Source: Paenibacillus sp. FSL H7-0357
GTDB lineage: Bacteria > Bacillota > Bacilli > Paenibacillales > Paenibacillaceae
Assembly (NCBI RefSeq): GCF_000758525.1
Contig: NZ_CP009241.1
Coordinates: 6,324,001-6,388,000 of the forward strand
Length of the DNA stretch: 64,000 nt
Reading direction: 5' to 3'
Shown: positions 35,951 to 44,194 of the stretch, piece after piece
Position numbering within the stretch: the stretch's first letter is position 1
Layout of the letters: every line of letters starts with the position of its first letter
The notes under the pieces: generated by a model
The model's input: only the letters and a program-made list of their open reading frames with translations
The model's database searches: none
What the model was told of the DNA's origin: nothing
Program-made: the position numbers and the translations under genes

Positions 35951-36002
35951 GCTTTGTACGAAATGACTCTAAGCAGCTATGCTCATTAAACTTTTAGGAG
36001 GG
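35951..36002 (+). repeat. R2 repeat C (single unit)
   Basis: GCTTTGTACGAAATGACTC then AATTCT-less middle and GCTCATTAAACTTTTAGGAGG. The last 21 bases match the terminal units of arrays A and B and supply the ribosome site of the YycC-like gene. The hairpin arm is degenerate. Confidence 0.7.
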
Positions 36003-36009
36003 CATCAAC

Positions 36010-36201
36010 ATGAAGCCACTGCAAATTTCACCGGAAACGGCTATCACTTTATCCAAACAGCTCGGCGTTCCCCTGGAACACTTGATGCATATGCCTCAAC
36101 ATATCCTGCTGCAAAAGATCGCTGAATTATCGAAGCAGCAAAGCGCTGAGACCGATGGTAAAGCTGCAGAGACGCCGCCAGCTGAGAAGGAAGAGCAATG
36201 A
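36010..36201 (+). CDS. YycC-like protein (63 aa)
   Basis: MKPLQISPETA, LGVPLEHLMHMPQHILLQKI and a short charged tail match YycC of B. subtilis, a helical protein of unknown function, with an extended Glu/Ala/Pro tail. The ribosome site comes from R2 repeat C. Its stop overlaps the next start (ATGA). Confidence 0.8.
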   Translation: MKPLQISPETAITLSKQLGVPLEHLMHMPQHILLQKIAELSKQQSAETDGKAAETPPAEKEEQ

Positions 36202-36428
36202 TCCCTTTCAGCCATACCTGGCCTTATGACATTATTCTTGGAGATCTGTACGTGCAGTACTGCCCGTTCTGCAACTCGGAGAACGTGCTTCTCCCCATGA
36301 AACCTAAGGAACTGCAAATCGTGCGCGACGGCAAAAAGAAACTGCTTGTCTTTCCATGCTGCAGCACTAGCCCGACAGTCATCGACAACGATGGGGACTA
36401 TCTGCTGTTTGACCGTGCGGTCCGCTGA
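36198..36428 (+). CDS. Small Cys-containing protein coupled to the YycC-like gene (76 aa)
   Basis: CPFCNSENV (about residues 22-30) and PCCSTSP (about 53-59) give a possible CxxC...CC metal site; the pattern resembles the zinc-ribbon fold without a named family. The ATG overlaps the upstream stop by four bases, so it is probably translated only together with the YycC-like protein. Function unknown. A strong terminator follows. Confidence 0.65.
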   Translation: MIPFSHTWPYDIILGDLYVQYCPFCNSENVLLPMKPKELQIVRDGKKKLLVFPCCSTSPTVIDNDGDYLLFDRAVR

Positions 36429-36470
36429 CCGCCTATGGTCTCCAATTCCCACAATCAGGCACACCTGCAT

Positions 36471-36505
36471 AGCGCAAAAGCGAGTTTGTCGCTTTTGCGC
36501 TTTTT
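36471..36505 (+). terminator. Intrinsic terminator of the YycC-like operon
   Basis: AGCGCAAAAGCGA pairs with TCGCTTTTGCGCT around a five-base loop, followed by TTTT. Confidence 0.9.
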
Positions 36506-36531
36506 GCCGTTCATGGAGCTGCGCAAAAGCA

Positions 36532-37236
36532 TCAGATTCCTGCAGACAATGTGTCCGGGTCAATATCTTCTCCACGCATTTGTTCGCGCAGCAGGGCCCA
36601 CTGCTCGCGCGCAGCCCGGATCATCGCGGCATCGGTGATTCTCTGGTCGTTGATCAGACGTGAGAACCATTTCACCGCACTGTGGAACTCCCCAATACGG
36701 CGGTTCAGCTCGCCGATCAGATACATCAGCCGGGCGTCATTTCCACCCATCCCGTCATTCTCAAACACCTTTACATATTCATCCAGCGAATAACGCAAAA
36801 AGCGCTGCTCCTGCGCAGAATCCCCCTGGTAGCGGTACATCCAGGCAATATGATGCAGGAGGCTAGCGATAATCCGGTCTTTATCCTTGATGCTTTGAGC
36901 GCAAATCAATGCAAGCTTGTACGATTCAAGTGCGAGCTCCCAGCTGCGCTTCTCCCCGAAATCCCGGGTCTTCCAGCGGGTCCCCACCTGCTCATTAAAA
37001 GCTTTGCGCTGCCAGTCGACCAGCTTGTCGGCAGAGTTCTCTGTAGAGGCAAAGCCGCATTTCGGACAGACACGCACAACATAATAATCCGGATTTTCCT
37101 CCTTGTAATAGGAGCAGAAATCCGCATCCCGGCGTATTGCTCTTTTGAGGCTCGGACGTACCCGTGAGGTTGAGAATTCCTCTTCACAGTTGCAGCATAT
37201 AACTTTAATCGAGTACAAAGGTATTAATTCTGGCAA
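36532..37236 (-). CDS. DUF2225 family protein
   Basis: 234 aa. Two CxxC pairs (VICCNCEEEF and VCPKCGFA, spaced by about 40 residues) form the zinc site that defines the family, followed by a helical TPR-like part (residues about 95-220). TTG start behind GGATGAGG. It lies 31 bases upstream of the truncated hemoglobin gene reading leftward away from it, so they may share a transcript: hemoglobin first, DUF2225 second. Confidence 0.85.
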   Translation of the reverse strand: MPELIPLYSIKVICCNCEEEFSTSRVRPSLKRAIRRDADFCSYYKEENPDYYVVRVCPKCGFASTENSADKLVDWQRKAFNEQVGTRWKTRDFGEKRSWELALESYKLALICAQSIKDKDRIIASLLHHIAWMYRYQGDSAQEQRFLRYSLDEYVKVFENDGMGGNDARLMYLIGELNRRIGEFHSAVKWFSRLINDQRITDAAMIRAAREQWALLREQMRGEDIDPDTLSAGI

Positions 37237-37267
37237 ATGCCCTCATCCTTTCGCGATCAACTGCTCC

Positions 37268-37651
37268 TTACTCCTGGGGCATGTTAACAAAATGGTGTGC
37301 AGGTCCTGCAAGCCGGCTGAGCACAAATGAACGCAGCGGTTCCTGAACACCGGTATCCTCCAGTGCTTCCTTCATACACCTAAGCCACTGCTCGGCATGT
37401 GCCGGCGTGATAGGAATATGCATATGCCTTGCTCTCATCATCGGATGGCCATGGAGCTCGGAATATAGCGCCGGTCCGCCGAAAAACTGACTGAGGAATT
37501 GATATTGCTTCTCCAGGACAGGAGTAATATCAGCAGGGAATAACGGGCTCAGCTGCGGATGAAGCTGCACCTTTGCATAGAATACTTCAACCAGACGGTG
37601 AAGCCCCTCTGCGCCCCCCAGATTGTCGAATAAGCTGTCATTTGGATTCAT
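37268..37651 (-). CDS. Truncated hemoglobin, group II (YjbI-like)
   Basis: 127 aa, two-on-two globin. LGGAEGLHRLVEVFYA begins the fold, LSQFFGGPALYSELHGHPMMRARHMHIPI carries the proximal-heme His and the family's Gly-Gly and Arg-His pattern. Binds oxygen or NO in the cytoplasm. The ribosome site is weak. Neighbour DUF2225 follows in the same direction. Confidence 0.92.
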   Translation of the reverse strand: MNPNDSLFDNLGGAEGLHRLVEVFYAKVQLHPQLSPLFPADITPVLEKQYQFLSQFFGGPALYSELHGHPMMRARHMHIPITPAHAEQWLRCMKEALEDTGVQEPLRSFVLSRLAGPAHHFVNMPQE

Positions 37652-37762
37652 TGGAGGTTACCAGCTTTCTTTCATTTTAATTGAAGCGTCTGTTTTATTA
37701 TACCAAAAAAAGCATTGCACCGTTAAACAATGACTTTAGGCTTATGTCATCCTGTAGAACGC

Positions 37763-37795
37763 AAAAAAAAGACGCTAAACCCGGTGTTTAGCGTC
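37763..37795 (-). terminator. Intrinsic terminator of a very short gene
   Basis: Minus-strand GACGCTAAACACCGGGTTTAGCGTC is an almost perfect hairpin followed by eight T residues. It comes ten bases after the stop of the 31-codon gene at 37805-37900. Confidence 0.9.
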
Positions 37796-37804
37796 ACATC
37801 ATAT

Positions 37805-37900
37805 TTAATAGGTCCGAAATTCCTCATCACCAGGAGGGACGAGAGAGATCCGGATAACATATACAAAAGCACAAACGAGAACTCCGGCAACTACGCTCAT
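37805..37900 (-). CDS. Candidate 31-residue single-TM protein
   Basis: An ATG (37898-37900) with GGAG eight bases upstream opens 31 codons: a hydrophobic helix (about residues 3-20), then VPPGDEEFRTY, a charged tail. It is followed directly by a strong terminator, which supports a dedicated transcript. Too short for standard gene calls and not recognised. The rest of the gap 37652-38071 shows only AT-rich sequence that may hold the promoter. Confidence 0.5.
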   Translation of the reverse strand: MSVVAGVLVCAFVYVIRISLVPPGDEEFRTY

Positions 37901-38071
37901 CACCATCACTCCATCCCTAATTATTACTCTAAAAGGTGTGCATTGATTAATTTAATAATATCATAATTCAAGCAAAAATGCATCGCGTCTTGTAACCGCT
38001 TTCCGCATTTTTTTGTGCTGTTTGTCCTCCTTTTGGCATACATCTAACCATAGAACTTGGAGGCGTTGACT

Positions 38072-39310
38072 ATGCTCTTGAAGAAGATTTCCGGCCCCCT
38101 GCTAGGTCTCATCTTTGCCGGCTGCATCCTGCTGATGCTGGCTCATCCGGCAAGCGCTCTGGCTGCAGCGTTGCGCGGGCTGGCCATCTGGTGGGACGTG
38201 CTGTTCCCCTCTTTGTTTCCGTTCTTTGTCATTTCCGAAATCATGCTCGGCCTCGGCATAGTTCATCTCTTCGGTGCGCTGCTGGACCCTTTGATGCGTC
38301 CGATGTTCAATATTCCCGGCAGCGGCGGATTTGTGGCGGCCATGGGATATGTATCAGGATATCCAGTTGGTGCCAAATTAACCGCAAAGCTGCGGGAACA
38401 GGGCCTGGTCAACCGGGTGGAAGGGGAGCGCCTCGTTGCGTTCACCACCTCCTCCGATCCTATTTTTCTGCTGGGTGCCGTATCGGTCGGTTTTTTTCAT
38501 GATGCTTCTTTAGGACTAGTCCTGGCGCTTGCCCATTACGGAGGGGGCTTGATCGTAGGCCTGCTGATGTCCTTCCATGGACGGAAAGAACATACATTGT
38601 CCGCTAAAAATCAGACTCCCCCTAGTGGACAAAACTCCAGGCGGCTGCGCATGGCACTGAGCTCCATGGCCGAAGCCCGGCGCAGGGACGGGCGGAGCTT
38701 CGGCGAGCTGCTTATGGGTGCTGTGCAATCCTCACTGCTGCTTATTATTGTCGTAGGAGGGCTGGTTGTATTCTTCACCGTGCTGATGGAGCTGCTGGCC
38801 CGCGCCGGAATCATGTCGACACTGTTCGGACTGACAGACCGTATTCTCTCTCTGGCAGGGTTCCCGCCTGAATTGTCGGCGGCTCTGGTCAGCGGCCTGT
38901 TCGAGGTTACCCTGGGCGCCCGTTCAGCCGGTGAGGCGACGGCTTCAATTCCGCTGCATTTCAAAGCAGCTGCAGCTGCTTTTATTCTCTCCTGGGGCGG
39001 ATTATCCGTACATGCCCAGGTCGCAAGCATCCTGAATGGCACAGGACTGCGTTATCTCCCCTTCATGCTTGCCAGACTGGTTCACGCCTTTCTGTCAGCG
39101 GGCTTGCTGCTGCTGCTCTGGAAGCCCGTCATAAGCTCCGGGTTGTCAGAGCATTGGAATTCACTGCCTGCCGCTTCCGGGCTTGCTGCTCCCGCCTCTG
39201 CTTTCGTCTCCAGTCTAAGCCTGCTTGGCCTGCTGCTGGGTGGGGCTTTGCTGCTGTCGCTGCTTATAATGCTATCCGGCATAGCAGCGCGCACATGGCG
39301 GCGGCATTAA
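38072..39310 (+). CDS. ylbJ: Sporulation integral membrane protein YlbJ
   Basis: 412 aa, about nine hydrophobic segments. Family start with SGPLLGLIF and FPSLFPFFVISEIMLGLG, GGFVAAMGYVSGYPVGAKL as the conserved nucleoside-transporter-like gate, and GLFEVTLGARSA are all present. In B. subtilis ylbJ is a sigma-E gene needed for normal spores. I chose the ATG at 38072 with GGAGG eight bases upstream; a longer frame starts at TTG 38057 inside the ribosome site. B. subtilis YlbJ is 408 aa. Confidence 0.93.
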   Translation: MLLKKISGPLLGLIFAGCILLMLAHPASALAAALRGLAIWWDVLFPSLFPFFVISEIMLGLGIVHLFGALLDPLMRPMFNIPGSGGFVAAMGYVSGYPVGAKLTAKLREQGLVNRVEGERLVAFTTSSDPIFLLGAVSVGFFHDASLGLVLALAHYGGGLIVGLLMSFHGRKEHTLSAKNQTPPSGQNSRRLRMALSSMAEARRRDGRSFGELLMGAVQSSLLLIIVVGGLVVFFTVLMELLARAGIMSTLFGLTDRILSLAGFPPELSAALVSGLFEVTLGARSAGEATASIPLHFKAAAAAFILSWGGLSVHAQVASILNGTGLRYLPFMLARLVHAFLSAGLLLLLWKPVISSGLSEHWNSLPAASGLAAPASAFVSSLSLLGLLLGGALLLSLLIMLSGIAARTWRRH

Positions 39311-39368
39311 TCCTGAAAGGATACTGAACAATATACGCAAGAAGGACAGTCTTTTCATCGCTCTAATA

Positions 39369-39397
39369 TTGTGTTCCGGGTCAAGATTGATTATGAT
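39369..39397 (+). promoter_or_regulatory. Promoter of nadK with a nearby palindrome
   Basis: TTGTGT, 17 bases, TATGAT. Just downstream TGTATGA and TCATACA (39401-39419) form a palindrome covering the transcript start region, a possible operator. Confidence 0.6.
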
Positions 39398-39435
39398 CGG
39401 TGTATGACTGAATCATACAAAGGAGCCTGTACATC

Positions 39436-40239
39436 TTGAGATATTATGTTCTGGACCGCGGAGACGAATTGTCCATTAAACTTGCGGAGCAATTTCACAA
39501 GCTGGCGGCGGAGCGGAACCTGGAGCTGGATGCCGAATCTCCTGAAATCGTCATTTCCATTGGCGGTGACGGAACTATGCTGCACGCTTTTCATACTTTT
39601 ATCGATCAGATTCCCAATTTGGCTTTTGTAGGTGTGCATACCGGACATTTGGGCTTCTATGCGGATTGGCAAGCGGAAGAGCTTCCGACACTGATCGACT
39701 ATATGTGCGGAGTGGGTGACTCCATGCCACATAAACCGCGTATCGTGCAGTATCCGCTGCTAGAACTGGAAATTCATAAAAAATCAGGTTCCACCTCGCA
39801 TATTGCCCTGAATGAGTTCACCCTTAAAGGTGTTGACGGAACGGTGGTCATCCAGGTTGACATTAATGACGTTACCTTCGAGATGTTCCGCGGCGATGGC
39901 TTATGCCTCTCCACGCCATCAGGCAGCACCGCCTACAACAAAAGTCTTGGAGGTGCTATGGTACATCCGTCGATTGAAGCGCTGCAAATTGCCGAAATTG
40001 CATCGATCAACAATCGTGTGTTCCGTACGATGGGTTCGCCGTTGCTGCTGCCCAAGCATCATCACTGCGACATCTTTTCCCGCAAAGACCAGCGCCTGCT
40101 GCTGACGATTGACCATAACAATATTCCAGTGGATGACCTGGTCTCCGTCCGTTGCCAGGTATCCGACAAAAAAATCAGCTTTGCCAGATACCGCCCGTTT
40201 CCTTTCTGGAACCGTGTCCGTGAAGCCTTTCTGGTCTAG
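39436..40239 (+). CDS. nadK: NAD kinase
   Basis: 267 aa. IGGDGTML (about residues 42-49) is the ATP/NAD site, NEFTLKG and STPSGSTAYNKSLGGA follow, with HPSIEALQIAEIA. Phosphorylates NAD to NADP in the cytoplasm. TTG start behind AAAGGAG. A palindrome and a terminator flank it. Confidence 0.96.
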   Translation: MRYYVLDRGDELSIKLAEQFHKLAAERNLELDAESPEIVISIGGDGTMLHAFHTFIDQIPNLAFVGVHTGHLGFYADWQAEELPTLIDYMCGVGDSMPHKPRIVQYPLLELEIHKKSGSTSHIALNEFTLKGVDGTVVIQVDINDVTFEMFRGDGLCLSTPSGSTAYNKSLGGAMVHPSIEALQIAEIASINNRVFRTMGSPLLLPKHHHCDIFSRKDQRLLLTIDHNNIPVDDLVSVRCQVSDKKISFARYRPFPFWNRVREAFLV

Positions 40240-40268
40240 GGAGCTGGTCCTAACTTCAGAGGTGGGAA

Positions 40269-40302
40269 AGCCGGGAATGCAACGACATTCCCGGCTCTTT
40301 TA
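40269..40302 (+). terminator. Intrinsic terminator of nadK
   Basis: AGCCGGGAATG pairs with CATTCCCGGCT around six bases, followed by CTTTT. Confidence 0.9.
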
Positions 40303-40374
40303 TGCTTGGGGGCGTTTAACAAACTCCTCTATTACAGCTAACACAAGTTGATAGACAGGGAGAATTTCCATTGG

Positions 40375-40380
40375 TATAAT
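40375..40380 (+). promoter_or_regulatory. Extended -10 promoter of the stalk-domain gene
   Basis: TTGGTATAAT contains TGN before a perfect TATAAT; no good -35 is visible, usual for extended -10 promoters. Confidence 0.6.
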
Positions 40381-40427
40381 GAACCTATTTTACATAGTTA
40401 TGTTTATTTTAAAGGAGAGAATAACCG

Positions 40428-41609
40428 TTGAAAAAATTAATATCTTTATTAGGCACCAGCCTGTTGGCACTTGTGCTGGCAGTCCCCGCTTTTGCTGCAG
40501 AACAACCGATTAAGGTCTATATTAACGGCAGCAATGTTTCATTCACTGCGGGTACTCCTTACCTTAAGAATAATACTGTACTCGTTCCTTTCCGTGTCAT
40601 CTTCGAAAAGCTTGGACTTCAGGTGCTCTATAATGCCCAGACGGGAACCATCAACGGCACCAGCTCCTCGCTTAAGCTCAGCCTCAAAATCGGCAGCAAC
40701 CGGGCTACCCTGAACGGAACCGTCAAAAAAATGAGTACAGCGCCCCTCTCCATCGGCGGCACTACTTATATTCCTTTGCGTTTCATTGCTGAAGCTACCG
40801 GCGGCACAGCCGTCTGGGACTCTGGCAGCAGAAGCGTCAAGATCAAAGCCGCTGTGTCCACTGTCACCGACGAGAAGGATATTACGGCCTTAATTCATTT
40901 GGCCAATCAATATTATAATACTGAACAAGCCAGTCGCTTTTATTCGCTTGTGGATGCAGGTGAGGACGTTACGGGAATGGTAGCCGATATGGATTCATCC
41001 TTTGAGCTGTATGATGTCAAGAATACAATAGAAAGCCTCAAGGTGCTGCAAATCCAGGGAAATGAAGCGACTGCCGTCACGGTTGAGAAAGCTGTTCGAA
41101 CCGGCGGCGTTTATATTCCTGACGAGAACATTGAATATTTGTATGAGCTCGTCCGTAAGGACGGGAAATGGAAGATCGCCTCGATGGAGGTGCAAGACAG
41201 AACGGTGCTCCTGACCCGTGAACAGGGAATGACAGCAGCAGTGCTGCCGCAAGCTACAGCAACAACCATCAAAGATAAACTCAGCAAGTATTATCAATAT
41301 ATGAGCGCTGAGAATACGGATGCTATCTCCGCCCTGATGACCTCATACGGGGAGGAGTACGATGCGGCAACAAAGTCGGATATGCAGGACTATTTTGATA
41401 CCTATGATCACCGCTATACACTGGATAACTCGAATATCTTCTATTATTCTAACGAAGAAGCCGCTGTGTATGCGGAAACCACCATTAAGGATGCCGATAG
41501 CGGGGAGAGCTACAAGCAGTCACTCATCTTCCTCTTTGTGAAGTCAGAAGAAGGTGCGTGGACGGTTGACGAAACCTATAACCTTAGCTTTGATGGTGAT
41601 CAATCATAA
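40428..41609 (+). CDS. Exported protein with copper amine oxidase N-terminal (stalk) domain
   Basis: 393 aa. TTG start behind AAAGGAG. Signal peptide KKLISLLGTSLLALVLAVPAFA-like (about residues 2-23), then a stalk domain of about 110 residues with VPFRVIFEKLGLQV and YIPLRFIAEATGGTAVWD, the two strands typical of this domain. The remainder resembles repeated NTF2-like folds (about residues 150-270 and 290-390). Such stalk domains are common on Paenibacillus surface and secreted proteins. It precedes a stalk-bearing S41 protease on the same strand by 59 bases. Confidence 0.8.
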   Translation: MKKLISLLGTSLLALVLAVPAFAAEQPIKVYINGSNVSFTAGTPYLKNNTVLVPFRVIFEKLGLQVLYNAQTGTINGTSSSLKLSLKIGSNRATLNGTVKKMSTAPLSIGGTTYIPLRFIAEATGGTAVWDSGSRSVKIKAAVSTVTDEKDITALIHLANQYYNTEQASRFYSLVDAGEDVTGMVADMDSSFELYDVKNTIESLKVLQIQGNEATAVTVEKAVRTGGVYIPDENIEYLYELVRKDGKWKIASMEVQDRTVLLTREQGMTAAVLPQATATTIKDKLSKYYQYMSAENTDAISALMTSYGEEYDAATKSDMQDYFDTYDHRYTLDNSNIFYYSNEEAAVYAETTIKDADSGESYKQSLIFLFVKSEEGAWTVDETYNLSFDGDQS

Positions 41610-41668
41610 TCTTAAGACAGACAGCTGTAATGCATCATCAAATATAATAAAAAAGGGCGTATGCACTT

Positions 41669-43105
41669 ATGAAATCCGGTAAAATCATGTCGGCCGTTCT
41701 TAGCGGCTGTCTTGCGTTCTCCCTCCTCTTAGCACCTGCTGCTTCAGCGGCAGAGAGCGCACAGACCGATTCAAACACGGAAATTATTAACGAAATTATG
41801 GACTATATTGAATCCTACAACGTGGAAGGGGTAGACAAGGATACCCTGATCCGTGGTGCAATTGACGGAATGATCTATACGCTCAATGATCCTTACAGCA
41901 TGTACCTCGACAGTGACGAAGCCGCTGAATTTCAACATCAGCTTGAGCTTGAATATGTCGGTATCGGTTTTTCGCTGGCGAGAAATGGGAATGAAGTGTA
42001 CATTGAAGAAATCACCCCCCGTTCTCCCGCCGAACAAGCGGGTCTGAAACGTGGTGACGTTCTTCTGAAGATCAACGGTACGGCCATCGATGATCTTGAG
42101 GCCGATCCCTTTAGCGCAGCGCCGGGCAGCAAGCTGACCCTAACAGTCAACCGAAGCGGAGCGGCCAAATCCGTTAACGTAACCCTGAAAAGTATGGTAA
42201 CAACCTCTGTCACCGGCAAAATTGTCGGCCAGAAAATCGCCTACATCGCATTAAGCGGCTTCACGCAAAATGCCGACAAGGAATTCTCCGCTATGCTGGA
42301 TAAGATGCGGGCAGCTGGGATGAAATCGCTCGTGTTGGATCTGCGCAATAACGGAGGCGGCTATATTGATGTTGCCAAGAACATTACCGCCAAGTTTATG
42401 GAGTCGGGCATTATGATGTACACCTCCGACCAAAGTGGCGCTCTGACTCCGGAAATTATAAAGGGTGGCAGTAAAATCGGCGTGCCTGTCGTCGTCCTGA
42501 CGAATGAAAACTCCGCCAGTGCCTCCGAAGCCTTGACCGGCGCTCTGCGCGATAATAAGATCGCGACTATCGTCGGTACCCGCACATACGGCAAAGCCAG
42601 AATTCAAAACCTTGTGCCCGTATCCAACGGCGGAGAACTAAAGCTCACGACTTTAAAGTACCTGACCCCGAACAAGGAGGACTTTAACCAGATCGGCCTG
42701 AAGCCGGATATTGAAGTCCAAAGCAAAACCGCGCAGCTGATTACCGCCCTGCAAATTGCCGGAATGACCAACATTACTGCGTCCGGAGATAACCATATTC
42801 TGAACATCAATGGAAGTCCTTTTGCCGGAAATGTCGGTCTCTTGAAGCAAGGAGACAAGGTTTATGCTTCGGCACGCGTGCTGGCCACCCTTGTCGAGAG
42901 CGATGTTACTTGGGATGCCAAGAACAAGAAAGTGCTCGTCACGAACGGAGCCGGCAGCATCTCCAGCTTCGCCTTAGCCTCCAAAGAAGCCCTTTCCCAG
43001 AATGATGAGACCTACATTGAACTCAATGCATTCAAGAAGAAATTCCCTGCGCTAACCTGGAGCTACGACGCCGCACTCAAACAGTTGAAATTATCCGTTA
43101 AATAG
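41669..43105 (+). CDS. S41-family (CtpA-like) protease with C-terminal stalk domain
   Basis: 478 aa. Signal peptide to about residue 27, PDZ domain about residues 92-172 (VGIGFSL, AEQAGLKRGDVLLKINGTAI), S41 core with NSASASE (about 281-287, nucleophile Ser) and TYGKA (Lys309). The last roughly 110 residues fit the stalk domain (KVYASARVLATLV and VTWDAKNKKVLV). It probably cleaves C-terminal tails of exported proteins; the partner with the same domain just upstream is a natural suspect. Ribosome site weak (AAGGG). Confidence 0.87.
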   Translation: MKSGKIMSAVLSGCLAFSLLLAPAASAAESAQTDSNTEIINEIMDYIESYNVEGVDKDTLIRGAIDGMIYTLNDPYSMYLDSDEAAEFQHQLELEYVGIGFSLARNGNEVYIEEITPRSPAEQAGLKRGDVLLKINGTAIDDLEADPFSAAPGSKLTLTVNRSGAAKSVNVTLKSMVTTSVTGKIVGQKIAYIALSGFTQNADKEFSAMLDKMRAAGMKSLVLDLRNNGGGYIDVAKNITAKFMESGIMMYTSDQSGALTPEIIKGGSKIGVPVVVLTNENSASASEALTGALRDNKIATIVGTRTYGKARIQNLVPVSNGGELKLTTLKYLTPNKEDFNQIGLKPDIEVQSKTAQLITALQIAGMTNITASGDNHILNINGSPFAGNVGLLKQGDKVYASARVLATLVESDVTWDAKNKKVLVTNGAGSISSFALASKEALSQNDETYIELNAFKKKFPALTWSYDAALKQLKLSVK

Positions 43106-43131
43106 CGGATTATATCGCACAGCAGAAACAA

Positions 43132-43182
43132 AAGAATGCCCCGCCAGCCATGTATGTATGGCTGCGGGGCATTCTTGTTTTA
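43132..43182 (+). terminator. Intrinsic terminator of S41 protease gene
   Basis: AAGAATGCCCCGC-AGCCAT pairs with ATGGCT-CGGGGCATTCTT, with a T-rich tail. Confidence 0.9.
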
Positions 43183-43219
43183 TACCAATCCCAGAACAGA
43201 CGACAGTTGCCGCCTTTGC

Positions 43220-43834
43220 TTAGTTTGAAGAATTCTGGGGCGGGTTCTGTGGATTCTGCGGGTTCTGCGGGCTTTGCTGGTTCTGCTGCTGTCTGCCCTG
43301 AAAATCTTTATTGCCTTTTTTGTCTTTATTCCGGTGGTTCCGGCTTTGATGTTCCCGCACAGGTCTATCCTTAGACGAATGATCCCTGCCGTTTCCGCCA
43401 GTACCCTTGTCCCGGGCCGGGTTAGAGTAAGAAGATTTCGATTCCCGCTGCTCTTTAATTACAGCATCCGGTTCAGCCGGCTCTTGTTCAAGGTCTTCCT
43501 CCAGCGCCGGCTCCGGTATTTCTTTAATCAAGATATCCTTGAATGTGCCTTCCTTCGGCTGCTCTTTCAATTTATGCAGAACAAAATAGGCACAGCCGAA
43601 ATTGCAGTATTCATTAATGTAATCCACCATACCTGAAATAGCTGTATCCCGGTTCACCTTCGGATGGTTGTCCCGGTAAAAGCCTTTCAGACGTAATTGG
43701 CTGTATCCCCAGTCACCGATAATATAATCGTAACGGTCCAGCACCTCGCTGTATCTCCCGCGAAACGCCTCCGGATTCCAGCCGTCCTTATGATCCAACA
43801 TGAGCTCGTAGCCTTTTCCACCTATAACGATCAA
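43220..43834 (-). CDS. yutD: YutD family protein (DUF1027) with a disordered C-terminal tail
   Basis: 204 aa. IVIGGKGYELMLDHKDGWNP, AFRGRYSEVLDRYDYIIGDWGY and EYCNFGCAYFVLHKL match YutD of B. subtilis. The tail (residues about 115-204) is a charged, Gln/Pro/Asn-rich disordered stretch ending in repeated PQN units. The TTG at 43834 is the likely start, since upstream codons would be read from an R1 repeat. A longer start at 43999 would add 55 residues with no homology to the family. Function unknown. Confidence 0.83.
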   Translation of the reverse strand: MIVIGGKGYELMLDHKDGWNPEAFRGRYSEVLDRYDYIIGDWGYSQLRLKGFYRDNHPKVNRDTAISGMVDYINEYCNFGCAYFVLHKLKEQPKEGTFKDILIKEIPEPALEEDLEQEPAEPDAVIKEQRESKSSYSNPARDKGTGGNGRDHSSKDRPVREHQSRNHRNKDKKGNKDFQGRQQQNQQSPQNPQNPQNPPQNSSN

Positions 43835-43875
43835 GCGTGTGTCGCCTGCCTTTCTTTTGCATAATGGGAGCGGGG

Positions 43876-44032
43876 GCGTTGATAAGCCGCCGTTCCGCGG
43901 AATTTCGAATTTCCGGCCGCTGTAGTTGTCCGATTTCTTCATCTTAACCGCCATGCGGTTGAAATCGGACAACAAAGGCGAACGCTGGCGCTCCTCCAAT
44001 TTCGAAATTCAGCTCCACGGCTCCATCAACGC
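43876..44032. repeat. R1 structured repeat, copy 3 (157 bp)
   Basis: Outer arms GCGTTGAT and ATCAACGC enclose GAATTTCGAA paired with TTCGAAATTC, then TTCCGGCCGCTG, stem TTGTCCGATTTC with GAAATCGGACAA, and inner ACCGC / GCGGT. The conserved AAAGGCGAACGCT block follows. It starts 42 bases upstream of the yutD start and would be in its 5' leader. The gap to 44194 also holds a hairpin of AAGGGCC and GGCCCTT at 44062-44099. Confidence 0.82.
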
Positions 44033-44194
44033 GTGATGGGGTGGACCTACAACATTAACCCAAGGGCCTCTGATCGCCTACGGCTCACAATCGGCCCTTT
44101 TCCCTCTAAAACCTAAAACCTTAAAGACTAAAGACTAAAGATAAACCCTGTGACTCCGTCACGAAGGCAATTTTGTTTCCCTAAATTTTAATTA

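Noticed and set aside
43835..43999. N-terminal extension of YutD
   Set aside because: These 55 codons are R1 copy 3 sequence and match nothing in the YutD family.
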